This document shows positions 1 to 11,110 of a DNA stretch of 64,000 bases, in pieces (position 1 is the first letter of the stretch; every line of letters starts with the position of its first letter). The stretch is from Gnetum montanum. Lineage: Eukaryota; Streptophyta; Gnetopsida; Gnetales; Gnetaceae. The translations under genes and the position numbers were made by a program. The stretch lies in the NCBI GenBank assembly GCA_015680685.1, contig MNCI01022534.1, forward strand, positions 4,703 through 68,702, given 5' to 3'. The notes below the pieces were generated by a model, which made no database searches, was not told the DNA's origin, and saw only the letters and a list, made by a program, of their open reading frames with translations.

Positions 1-790
1 ATGAAATAACTGCACCAAAATTTTTGAAGTTGCAGGGATGAACCAGAAATGCGATTGCTCGTTGTTTTCCCTTCGCTCTCTGCCTTTTGTTCTCTATTTT
101 ATTATTTTGTTTCCTATAGTGCATTTGTGGATGCGTGGGATTGAACCCAAAAAAAACGTAGATTTCGGTTTGGGTTTTTCTTTATGCATCCTGCGTTTGC
201 GTTGGTGTTGCCGTTATTGTTCCAAGTTGCCTTCGTGCATCTGCTGCCTACGTGTTTTGTGCGAGCTATTTCCTGAATTAACCCTGCCGAAACAGACCCA
301 CGAATTCCCAAGAATGCCAAAACAGAATCTGCGAACAAGGCCGCGGTTTTCTGCAAATTTCAGAGCAAATTAGGGCCGCGATTTTCTGAAAATTTTGGAG
401 CAAATTAGGGCCGCGATTTCTACAAATTAGGGCCACGATTTTCTGCAAATTAGGGCCATGATTTTCAGCAAATTAGGGCCACAATTCATTTGCAAAATAA
501 TTCGTGTTGTTGGTATGCCACGCCCAGGAATTCCATTGTTTAGTTTGTTGTACCGCGTGAGTGAACCTCCAAACCGTAAACTGAAATATTTGCATCTTTC
601 AAACATATTTTATTTCCTGATGTTGCCAATTTTTGCTTCAAAGTTACTTCACATAAAACCTATCATCTCATTAAAATTTTAATTTACTCCACAAAACTTT
701 AACATGCCCACAGCCTTTGAATATAACTTTGATAATTCTTGTAACTTATCAAACTCAAAGCCCTGAATCTTACTGTTCCATAAAATGGCC
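1..790. other. Unidentified segment left of the first retroelement
   Basis: This segment keeps more CpG dinucleotides than the AT-rich, CpG-poor retroelement starting near 795, so it is probably of different or younger origin. The longest open frame (38-373, plus) has a cysteine- and leucine-rich product with no motif I recognise, and an overlapping frame opens on the other strand, so I do not call it a gene. A short tandem array sits at 339-487. The segment could be part of another transposon's LTR or leader. Confidence 0.4.
339..487. repeat. Short tandem array, 22- and 34-bp units
   Basis: Five to six copies of GGCCGCGATTTTCTGCAAAT-like units follow each other directly. The first two are about 34 bp, with an inserted TTTCAGAG or TTTTGGAG stretch, and the next three about 22 bp. 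Later copies read GGCCACG or GGCCATG where the first read GGCCGCG, as expected from CpG decay. Confidence 0.8.
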
Positions 791-794
791 AAAT

Positions 795-1140
795 GCATCA
801 ACACTTGTAACTAAGCCAACCAAGGTCTTCTGAGGATTATGTTAAATCCTAGTGTCTCTTCCACCAATAAGAAGTTGATTGTTGTAGGGAATTATTCTTT
901 AGCTACAAAATCGAAGGAGATAAACCCCTTGATGGTAACTCTTGATCCATTGAAGGACTTAAGAACTACAGTGGTTGTAGGTTGTACTTGCTTAGTTAAG
1001 CCCAATTGTTCAAAAATAATGCATGGGATAACGTTGCTTGTAGCTCCATCATCAACATGCACCTGATGTATCTTAAATTGTTCTATGCATATGGTTATGA
1101 ATAAAGGGGCTATATTTACTTCACCATTCTAGGGATTAAC
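795..1140 (-). pseudogene. Retropepsin (protease) relic, old Tat-like copy A
   Basis: The complement of about 839-1066 encodes the retropepsin block seen in better shape at 35,992-36,258: a His-Val-Asp-Asp-Gly catalytic loop followed by an Ile-Ile-Pro-Cys-Thr-Ile-Val segment. In the family this aspartic protease, active as a dimer, cuts the Gag-Pol polyprotein. The frame is broken by stops. The leftward continuation is lost at the junction near 795. The gag relic lies immediately upstream in sense, at higher coordinates. It is certainly not functional. Confidence 0.7.
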
Positions 1141-4100
1141 CTTGATTTTGGTATCACAAAATGTTAAAGATGTTGAATACTCCTTCCCTGGTGAGGGAGG
1201 AATCATTACTGCATTGATGACTTCCTTTTTAGTAGGAATATCCTCACTAATGGGTATGGAGGTCAACATTTTGACCAGTGCCTCACGATGTGTGCCAGAA
1301 GTCATGATTGGGTCATACAACCTTAGGGTTATGTTTTTCTACTTGAGAAATTGTATGATTTGGTCCATTACATTGAGGAAGTTTTTTTCATTGGCCATGA
1401 ACTTGTCACCCCACTTGTGGTTTACTTCCTCCATTTGCCCCAAAATGCAGACTTTAGCTTTAGGCTTTAGCTATTGTAACTCTTCATTGTTGTTTTGGTT
1501 GTGGTCATGGGTATCCTCTTATGGCTTGATGGTTGAAGAGGTTAGGGAAGAGGAGGTCAAAGGTATAGCTAAAATGGAAGTTGGATTCGGTGGACCCACT
1601 TCCTTTGATGTCTTTGTCTACTCATCTTCCTTGTTGTTAGGATTTTGCTTATGCTTCTTTCTTTGGTTGGATATAGTTTTTTGGTTGTCAATTGTTGGTT
1701 ATAAGGAAGAGGCAATAGCATTGGCCACCATAGGAGGTCATTGTGTAGTTGGTTTGTCTACGATTATTTAGGTTGTATTGGGTTGAGATACCTTGATGAC
1801 AAAAGGTTTCCGTAGAGGCATTCATGATGGTACTCTCATAACAATGGATGATCATGAGCCATGGAAAGCTGAATAAGCTCTTTCATTGTAGAGGGGTACT
1901 TGAATCATGAATGGTTCCTTTGCAAGTCTTTGATTATCATCAATGTTAAATGTTGAAATGACATAGGGGGTTTCATTAGTATTCAATGGGTCTTTGTAGA
2001 CCTACATCAATTGGTTTTGTGGCCAAACTAGGTTAGAAGCATCTAAGACTAGTTTCCCTTATCTATCATCCTTTGCAAGTCATCCTTTAGTGTGAGGTAG
2101 AAGCTAGTATCATGATTAGGTAGTTGATGATAATGGTAGAGGTGGTCTAGCTTGAAATATCTAGGTAATTGGGGGTTATCCTTCATTTTCTAAGTGGGAT
2201 CTTTGGCTATTTTTCATACTCGCTTGTGTTTCTTTCGAGCAAATTTAGTCATTTATTTGTGTTGCATGCACCCACTTCTTAATAGTTCATCTAGTAACTT
2301 GAATGATTTTAATGGAAACATAGTATATTTAGACATGTCTTTCATTTTAAAGTTAGGTCTTTTTGTTACTGATGCAATGGTCCTAGAAGTTGACAACTGG
2401 CTATTACATTCATTAGTGGGGACCTTAGGTGGATTGACCTTTGGCCCTTGGTTTGTGATCTTTGTTTCCTTGGTTACAGTTGCTACTATAGTGTTCTTTT
2501 GTTTTCTCTTTTTCTTGTCTCTCTGGGTGTGTTTATTTTTATATGCAATGTAGGGTGGATCATGACTAGCCTTTGTAGCATCCTCTATATTTTTAGTTTG
2601 TAAGAACACTTGGCTAAGAGACCATGAATCAAGGTAATAGAGTTTAGACTTGATGAAGTCATTAACTACTTCCTTGAATATGGCTAACAAGTGGTCTTCA
2701 GCTATCGGCTCTCATATTTTATTCAATAGTCCATTCCACTAGTGAATGAATCTCTAAAAGGGTTGTAAGGATTCTTTCTTAACGTTCATAAGTTGGTCAA
2801 GTGTTGTGTCAGGCTTCAAGTTACACTTGAAGTGGTTGACAAACTTGGCTACTAAGTCCTCCAAAAAGGATATGGACCATTTAGGTAATGCATGATACCA
2901 ATCGAGTGCTCTCCCAATCAAAGACATAGGAAAAAATCCTCATGATGGTATGAGGCCATGGCTACAAGAGTAAACATTCAAATCAAAAGGTAATAAGGTG
3001 AGAATTAGGGTTACCTTCTCCATTATATTTGCTAAATTAAGGAATGGGGACACTAGGAGGAAGTGTCAAGGATGGGACTACAAGACCTATGGGATTTTCC
3101 TAGTAGAACTCCATAATCTTGATAGTCTATGTGGTAGAGGCTTTAAGCCTCTTCAACTCCTCTATTAGGTCTTGGATCATTTGGAAGGCTTGATCCAAGC
3201 CTTGCGGTGGCCCCATAGTTTGTGAGGTTTGTACATAAAATTTTGGCATCTATTGTGAGGCTTGTGTCCTCATTATGGATTTCATGATAGAAGGAAAAGG
3301 TTGTGCTATGATAGTGGCTTGTGGGCCAAATAGAGAAAAAGATGCTTGTACTGGTACTTGAGGCACAAATGGGAAAAATGGTGTGTGTGACTCCTATGTT
3401 GCTTGGGGTCCCATGGTGAACCCGGCATGAGTAGTTAATATGTTTGTGGTGGTAAAAACTACCATTGATGGTTTTATGTGTCAATAATATGTTGTAAATG
3501 ACATTGATGTGCTATAGTTGGTTGCTTGTGGCATTGTCTATGTGTGATTTGTGGCTATAACTAGCATGGGATCTATGGTAGTAGGTTAGGAAGGAGCGGA
3601 AGATGGTGGAACCATGTCCATGAAGAAAAAAAAGCATTAGGAAAAGGTTTTGTAAATTTGGGGGATGTTTGTTGGAATATTCCTCCAAGGATGTTTTTAG
3701 GCTTAAATTCATCTTTCTCTTCTTCTTGTTCCGCAAAGGTAGGCTTGTCATTTTTTACTTCCATGGCAATCAATTGGGCTAGGATGCTAGAATAGATGTT
3801 GTTAAGAGGAATTTCTTCATATGAGGAAGGGATGTACTCTTTTCCACCCTTGTGTATGAGCTCAAACTCCCTTTTAGCTTTAACTTTAATTCGTGGAATT
3901 AGCATGCCTACCTATATTTTGGCATAAATGAAGTTATGACAATCTTTATTTATAGCTACAAAATCAAGACTCTCCCCTTTGACCCTTAGAGATTTCCTAC
4001 ACTCAATGATGGTAGGGTCTTTGGGATCATACACCATCATGGCTTGTTGGCTATGATCTTCACCAATGAGGGTGAATAGAAATTTAGTGGATTTTTGAAA
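1141..4100 (-). pseudogene. gag relic, old Tat-like copy A
   Basis: Minus-strand decayed Gag. At 2253-2690 the translated relic keeps 'FIKSKLYYLDSWSLSQ' and 'ATKASHDPPYIAYKNK', matching the Gag C-terminal half of the better-preserved element (46.5-46.9 kb). At 3573-3905 it keeps the N-terminal block (Lys-Ala-Lys-Arg-Glu-Phe-Glu, then an acidic Glu-rich stretch) that matches 48.1-48.3 kb. The core around 2.7-3.2 kb can be followed only by nucleotide similarity to 16.8-17.2 kb. Gag forms the virus-like particle and binds genomic RNA in this family. Many stops and frameshifts are present. The hydrophobic plus-strand frame at 1142-1771 is only its antisense shadow. Confidence 0.75.
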
Positions 4101-4257
4101 AGAGATTTCTATAGTGCTGAGGATTGCTTAAAAATAGGCTATAAATGGAAAAATAGAATTAAATTCTAGTGAATGAAATTTACAGACTCTTAGAGGAAAT
4201 AAAAATGGAAAAGAAATGATGTACTTACTATAATTAGTAAGTGGGGATAAGGGGGGT

Positions 4258-5270
4258 TTACCCCTTTACTAGAAATGGATTATTGGCAATGTTGGTTTCA
4301 AACCTCACCTAGGTTGGCCTCCCAACTACTTCTATGCTGGGTATGACAAGGGGGGAAAGAAGGGGGGTGGGATAGTGGGAATCTCACGCCTTCTTATTTT
4401 AATGTTAAAGAGAGGGGGGAAAGTTTGAAGACCAAAATGGTTTTGGTAGGCTACAGACTTTTACCACAAAGGAGGGAAAATTAGGCTTGGTTGGTATGAA
4501 AACCAACGTTAGTTTGGTGGAAAAAATGTGGCAGAAAAAAATAAATGGTTATTAAGGCTTCCACACTGGCTTTGCTCTAGAAATTCATAGCAGATGTTGT
4601 GAAATTTTAGCACCCAAACCACTTGCAGCTTTCATGCTAAGGTTTCTACTATAGGGGGGAGGGGGGTAAACGCAGCATTGGATTCCTTGGGAGTTTTGGC
4701 CTTACTAACTAGAAAATGGCTTTCAAGTTGTAATAAAAGTAGATTTGGTTATTAAATTGGTTTCAAACCTCACCAACACTAGCCTTCCAATGACTTCCAT
4801 GATAGGTATGGTAGAGTGGGGAAAGAAAGGGGGGAAGGGGTGAGATGATGGAAATATCACACCTCCTACCTTAACATTTGGGGTGGGGAGGCAGAAGGGG
4901 AAAAGTGGAAACATGGTTTTTTTTCACTAAAATTGATTTTAGTTAGCTACCAATTTTATCAGCTTGAAAAGTGGGGGAAAAGCCAACTAACAAATGAGTT
5001 GAACCACCCACTTTAGAAATTAGAGAATAAGCTTTTGGCACTAAAAGAAAAAAAAATAGGGGGAGGAGATATCAACACTAGCTTTGGGATGTAAAATTTA
5101 CAACAAGTGTTGTAAAAAGCCAAAACCCAATCACTTGCAACTTCCACATTGTAGTTTTGATCATAGGGAAGGGGAGATTAGTGTTGATTCTTCAAAGGTT
5201 TTGGCTATAAAAATAAAATAAAAATCTTGTAAATGGCAATAAAAATAATAGTTCTGGTTTTAGAATTTAG
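4258..5270 (-). repeat. Leader region with a ~480-bp direct duplication (copy A)
   Basis: Two similar units lie head to tail, about 4258-4740 and 4741-5270. Each starts near a 'GGTTTCAAACCTCACC' block, runs through a GGGGAAAGAAAGGGG purine tract and a 'GATGG/GTGGGAAT.TCAC' segment, and ends in a 'cacttgca' block. The same arrangement recurs at 18.3-19.2 kb. It occupies the untranslated leader between primer-binding site and gag. No credible gene is present. Confidence 0.6.
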
Positions 5271-5278
5271 GCAAAGGT

Positions 5279-5294
5279 CCTCCTTCTTGCACCA
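5279..5294 (-). promoter_or_regulatory. Primer-binding site relic (copy A)
   Basis: CCTCCTTCTTGCACCA lies 8 bases from the LTR edge. It is a variant of CCTCCTTCTAGCGCCA, found beside the other minus-strand LTRs (19,941; 48,701; 58,783). On the sense strand this starts TGGYGC, as expected for pairing with a tRNA CCA end. Confidence 0.6.
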
Positions 5295-5302
5295 AGAAAA
5301 AC

Positions 5303-6385
5303 TATTATGATCAAAAACCTTGATCACTAGAAAAATCAAGGATCCTCAATGCAAGTAGTTCCCCAACCTTGAATCCCTAAGGCCTCCATGAGAGAAATGG
5401 AATTCAAGGTGCCCTAGCTAGTTCAACAGATCAACCAAGGACTTATGAGAAGTAAAACATAGGAATATAAATAGATCCAAATAATGCATAGGAAATAAAT
5501 TTATTTTTGAACACAAAACTTAAAACTTAAAACTTTATTGAGAAAGAATAGAGAAAAAGTTAGAGAAATCTATAAAAATGATGCTTGGATGAGCAAAAGG
5601 AGGATTCACTTATGTAGGAGTTCAGAGCTCATTGAAGTCAATGTGATCTACTCCATGATCTAGGTGCTATGCCACTCCTGATGCTATTGAACCTTCATTA
5701 CTAAAACCTCAAATCTGCAAGTTGGGTCATTGTTGGGGGTGAGAAAAGTGAAAAATTTTGATGCTAGATTACTCCACATTGGGGATTGAAATTCCTATAT
5801 GTGTCATGTTGACATAAAAAATCCACAAATCTTAAGGTCATAATACTTCCATGTTGGGATTCAAGAGAATGCAAGTATGGGAACTTGCAAGAGCTCTTGA
5901 GTGCTTGAAAATGCGCCAAGTATGGAAAAATGTACAATGTTGTAAAATTGCTGAAAATTCCAAAACAAAATTGTTGAACTTGTAAATAGTATTGAAGGTT
6001 GGATTTTATAAGATCTTTTGGACATGAATGGGGCTGCAAATTGGCTATGATTTGGCTGCAAAAATTGTTGCAAATTGGTTGTGAAATAGTTGCAAAATGG
6101 CTACAAATTTGATGTAAATTTACTACAAGTTGGCTTCCAAATCTTAGTGAGATGGGTGCCCACATTTGAGGGGTTACTATACATAGTAAGTGCCTCCCCC
6201 ATGACCATTCCATTTACTATAAATAGTAACTGGGGCACACCTTCCACGTTGGAGATGAATCTTTCATGCTGAGCTTTCCACCATGCTTGTTGAAGTGCCT
6301 AGTCAACATTAAAGTGCATGAAGTGATGAATTTTTTTCTTTTTGTCACTTCCATGCTAGGGGGAAACTCCACAAGGTGGGGTGGG

Positions 6386-6422
<37 letters not shown>

Positions 6423-6926
6423 CTAGGATAAGGGGAAAAGTTTCATGCTAAGGGGAGGAAAGTTTCCAAGCTAAGGAAAAACTCTCACACTTGGGGGGTT
6501 AGTGGGGCAGGGGTGGTTGGTTGTAGTTTCTAGGCTATGCATGTGATCTCCACATTGAAGGGGGAAAATTTCGAAAACCCCCATTCTTCCATGCTAGGGG
6601 TAGATGAGATCTACCCCCTACATGTGTTTCCAGTGTAGAAAAATGTATGCCCCCCATAAAATCCATCAAATTACCTTTTTTGACATTCCAAAAGGCATTT
6701 TTGATGCCCCAACCCTAAATATAGATGCTAGGTGACTTTTTTCACTTGATAAATGAGGCTTTGACCATTTATGAGACATTTTTAACCCAAAAAATATAAA
6801 TTATGTGAAATTTCCCATTATGGGTTACAATTTTCACATTTACAATGAAGTTTTGTCTCAAGTTTCATGGGGTGAATGCTACATGATAAATATTGGCTAT
6901 AACATACATGTATTTTTGGTGTTTTA
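5303..6926 (-). mobile_element. LTR of old Tat-like family (copy A, 5' LTR on the minus strand)
   Basis: About 1,624 bp. The left edge TATTATGATC (TG changed to TA) follows the primer-binding relic. The right edge ...GGTGTTTTA corresponds to ...GGTGTTTCA in the copies ending at 21,502 and 60,377. No polypurine tract follows: the right edge runs straight into RNase H-region sequence (AATGAAGGTCAAACTCC), so integrase, second RNase H and PPT of the right-hand neighbour are deleted. A (GA)n microsatellite lies inside. Confidence 0.75.
6388..6418. repeat. (GA)n microsatellite inside the LTR
   Basis: About 15 uninterrupted GA dinucleotides. The other LTR copies carry a purine or poly-G tract at about this place (21,108-21,143) but no GA run, so it expanded after insertion. 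Confidence 0.95.
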
Positions 6927-8215
6927 GTAATGAAGGTCAAACTCCATGATTATGACCTCTTAGCATTAGGTCGTCCACTCATAGTAAACTCTTCTCTTAA
7001 GCAAGTGATGCATGGGCTATAACTTATTTGTAAGCCTAGTGATAAATCTATGAGTAAATTTTAGGCTACTTCGTAATCCTTGAAGCTCTTTAAGATTGGT
7101 TGGAATTGCTAATTTGGATATGGCCTTAACCTTATCAGGATCGACACGAATCTCTGCTTTAGATAATACAAAGCCAAGCATCTTACTAGTCTTGACACGA
7201 AAGACACACTTCTTATGATTAAGCCTAAGCTCGTATTTGAGGCATCATTTAAGAATAAGGTCTAGGTCATTAGGATGATCATTGGCCACTTTGGACTTCA
7301 TGGCTATGTCATCTATGTAATCATTAAGAAAACCTAGCATGTAATCACTAAAGATATACTTCACAACTCGTTGATAGGTCACTTCAACATTCCTAAGGAC
7401 AACTGTCATCATAGTAAAGCAAAAGGTCCATCATGGGATCATAAAGGTCATGCTAAGTTGGTGTTTCAGGTTGATCCTAATTTGGTTATATCCTAAGAAT
7501 CCATCTACAAAGGATAACAAGGCATGTCTGGCAGTAGTATCAATAAGTTAAGTAATACTAGATGAAGGAAATTGATCCTGATAGTCACTTTATTTAGGTC
7601 TCAAAACTAATGCAAATATAGATATTGCCATTTTTCATAGGGACTACCACTATGTTGGACACCCATTCTATGTAATCAACAAGCCTAATGAATCTAGCGT
7701 AGTAGAGCTTTGAGATCTCATCATGAACTACCAACAATAGATCAAGTCTAATTTTGTGCATATTTTTGCTTAACTAGTCTAATGCTAGGGTCTAGTATGA
7801 TGTTGTGTTGAACTAAATGTGGGTCTAGGCTTGGAATATCTTCATATAACTAGGTGAAGATCTTAATGTTATTTTGTAGGACCTTGGTAATGTCTTGAGC
7901 ATATTGAGGTTCTAATGAGGAACTTAGTTTAAGGATTTTCTCCTTACCATTGTGCATTGTAATAGGAAACTGAACTAGAGAGTCTTCAATTATGTTACCT
8001 AATTCTATGTTAAGGGTTTTGACAAGGATTTTAGGCCATTATAGAGGTTTCTCTATTGAGGCTATGTGATCTACTAGATTCTCAGGCTCAAGATCTAGGT
8101 AATTAGGGTCAATACATCATTCAACACCACTGTGAGGTCCATGTAGATACAAAGGCAAATTGATTTGCTCCTAGGTACTCATACTTTGATCCTACATATG
8201 AACTAGAAGCATATT
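6927..8215 (-). pseudogene. pol relic: pre-RT and reverse transcriptase, internally deleted
   Basis: Minus-strand remnant of RT and the block before it, recognised by colinear nucleotide similarity to 24.06-25.26 kb and, inverted, to 54.0-55.1 kb. The YxDD region lies near 7.30-7.34 kb. At 6927-6957 a few bases of the RNase H linker join directly to the RT end, so the first RNase H, the second RNase H and the integrase are missing. Every frame has many stops. RT copies the RNA genome into cDNA in the family. This copy is dead. Confidence 0.7.
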
Positions 8216-8860
8216 AAGTGGAACGTGGATAAAAGTGAATAAATAATGCTAAAATGCTATAAAATTATGCAAATACATGCAAACAAGGCCATTCAAGGTG
8301 ATCAATGAGATAGGGACAATTCAACAAAGCATGTTAGAGGCCAACAAAGGTTAAATAAGGGTCAAGTAAGGGGAAATATAAGTAATAAGGCTACAAATGG
8401 TCAAAAAAGGATACAATTTCATCAATTTTAGGCCTCAGTGGGGCATGATGCTAGTTTAGTGTCTTTGTGGACTATGATGCTAGTTTAAGGCCTTAGTGGG
8501 TCATGGTCACATGGTGTCAAATAGTGGTTAGGAAAGGTCAAATCCCATTATTTGATACCATTGAGAGATCAAACATAGGAAAATAAGGCTATAATAAAGC
8601 AAATAAAGAGCATATAAGGCTATATAAAGGTCATAGAAGATCAACAAGGTCAACAATGCAACATAAGTAAAAAGAAAAGCCAAAAAACTATGTAATAAGG
8701 AAAAAATCAAGAAAAACATGCTATATATGAAAAAATTTGGCTAATATAGGTTAGAAAATGATTAGGTGTTGCTATTTTAGTCCTTAGCAAGCCATGTTTT
8801 GAGGCTACAAAGATATTAGATGAGTTCGGCCATTAGTCAGGGCTATTTGAACTAAGGAGT
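8216..8860. repeat. Pol-proximal spacer with hairpin boxes
   Basis: AT-rich DNA between the start of pol and the 185-bp array. At 8432-8518 there are three boxes of the AGTTTAA plus inverted-repeat type. The clearest is 8489-8502, GGCC-TTAGTG-GGTC, where one G.T wobble keeps four pairs. A weaker box is near 8771-8800. The rest is simple AT-rich sequence and I see no gene. Confidence 0.7.
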
Positions 8861-11110
8861 TTTGAAGCTTCCACATTGGGTTCAGTGTGGAAACAGGGAT
8901 CCTCAATGTGGAAACCAAGGAAAATAGATTTTGGGGTTCTTAGAGGTCCAAAATTGAGGTTATGGAACCTCTCCAATGTAAGGTTAAATCCATCAAAAGT
9001 GAGCACTTTGGAGGTTTGTAAAGGCCAAAAAGTAGGTTTTGGAGGCTTTCCTTTTTATTTTCATGCTAGCAAATGTGGAAGAAAGGGGGCTCACCATGAA
9101 AAATCAAAACCTTAGAGAAAATGATCAAACAAGATCAAACATGTAGCCAGAACCTAGATTTGGGAGTTCTGCATCACTTAGCTTCATTTTGTGGCAGTTT
9201 GAGGTAGTTTTGGGTATCAAAACATGTTGAAATGGCTTTCGCCCATTTTCCATGTTGAGCATAGTATCTTCAATGTAGAAAGATGAGGGAACACTTATTT
9301 TGTGGATTCAAGATGATTTGGGAGCACATTGACTAGGTTCCTAAGCCCTTAGGGCTATAGATCATCATTCTACAAATTTCTAGCTAATTTTGAGCACATT
9401 TGAAGTTTCTTAAAGGGCATCCAAGGTCTTCCCCTTTATTTCCATACTGGGAGAGTTACTCCAAAATGGAAGATTGGGTAAAATGGATTTTGGAGGTTAA
9501 AAAGAGATCAAACAAGTAAAACCTCAAGGTTATGAGGCCCTAGGCTTCTCTTGCACAGATCTTTGGCTTTTGGGAGTGTCATCTTACCACTAGAAGTTGT
9601 AAAGGTGCTTTTCTCCCTTGTTTCCATGTTTCCCAACATGGAAGAAATATCCTCCAACATGGATGAAGTAAGAATCCCATATCTAGGTCAAATTGAGTCA
9701 CAATTGACTATGCATGTTAACTTCCAAAGTTGCTAGGACTAAGGGCTATGTCTCAATCTCAAAATTTGATAGGTTTGAGTGTTACCAAGTGGTTTTTAAG
9801 AGTCCCAATTTTCTCCATTCTAGGACTAGGGGGCTTAATGTGAAAGACTAGGGGAAACTAATTTTGACCATAAGGGATTAATTTTCTGAGGTTTTAAGGC
9901 TCCAATGACTACTAATAGGGTTCTAGAGTTCATGTAAGGTTATTTGATGTCATTCTAAGATGTTTAAGAGTTTCATATGAGTCTCCCCATCATTTTTCCA
10001 TGCTACCCAATGTGGAGTAAGGGATCCCCAATGTGGAAGAGACATAAAAGTTAAATCTTATCCAGTTTTGACCTCAATCGATCATGCATGTGTGCTTCTA
10101 GGGTTGCTAGGATTAAGGACTAGGGTTTGAGCTCAAGTTTGGTTAGTTTGGAAGTTTCCTAGATGGGTTTTGAGCTTCCCCCTCCTTTTGGTTATTTTCA
10201 TCATTTCTAGTCATGCATGTAGGTCTCCAAGGTTACTAACATTGATTACCAATGCCTAGTGTTAAAATTTGTTTGTTTCAAATGCTGGTGAGCTATTTTT
10301 AATGTTTCCTCCTTTTTCCATGCTACAACTTCCATGCTTAGACTGAAAGATTGGAGGAAAAGACTTTATGGCTATTCATGATCAATTTTGATAGGCTTGA
10401 GGGTCTTAGGATATGAAAATAATGTTCTAGGACACATAGGGCATTCTAGTGTTTGTTTAAGGTCTATGGAGCCTATTTTGGAGTTTCCCCAATGTCTGGC
10501 CCCCCCACNTGATTCCCAAAATGGAGGAACTAGGAAACCTTGATTTTTTTCATTTTCTATCATTTCCAACTATGCATGTGGGCTTCTAAGGTAGCTAGTA
10601 TCTATTTCTGACATCCAATGTCAAAATTTGATTATTTCAAGGGTTACTAGGAAATTTTTGGGCTTTCCCCCCTTTTCTCACACTTGGGCTTCCATGCTTA
10701 GCATGGAAGATTGGGGGGAAGGATTTTTTGGCTATTTTTAATCAATTTTTGCTATGCATGAGTGTCTACATGGTTGTGCTAGCATTGGTTATCAATGTCT
10801 AAGGTTGAAATTTGGTCATTTTGAAGGCTTTTAGAGGGTTTCCAAGCTTTTCCCTTTTCATCCACGCTGAGGGTGGGAGGCTCAATGTGGAAAGAATTCA
10901 TTTGTAGTGTGGAGAACTGAAGGGAAGCAATTTTGAATTGTTTCAGGTGGATTTTAGAAGTTTGGTGGCCTCTAGAAGGATTGGGTTACTCTTAGAAGTT
11001 AAACTGCATGCAAAATTCATTATTTTTGGCTTCTGCCCTTTTTTCCATGTTGGAATTGAAATGCCCAATGTGGAAAAGGTCCTCCTTAGTGTGGAAGAGC
11101 CTTAGGAGGT
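8861..11110 (-). repeat. Degenerate ~185-bp tandem repeat inside the retroelement spacer (copy B)
   Basis: A 'TTTCCATGCTAGG ... AGCATGGAAGA.TGGGG' signature recurs near 8870, 9060, 9250, 9440, 9620, 9810, 9990, 10320, 10500, 10690, 10870 and 11050, a step of 180-190 bp, with one weak unit near 10,180. Between signatures the units share 'CTATGCATG', 'CAATGTCTAAGG' and 'AAAATTTGGTCATTT' blocks in the same order. One ambiguous base is at 10,508. No coding sequence is visible. Confidence 0.75.

Noticed and set aside
1142-1771. 209-residue hydrophobic plus-strand frame resembling a membrane protein
   Set aside because: It is the antisense of the protease-gag linker; the homologous sense strand is coding in other copies. 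The same holds for hydrophobic frames at 2194-2553, 15,384-15,569, 16,351-16,649 and 35,312-35,680.
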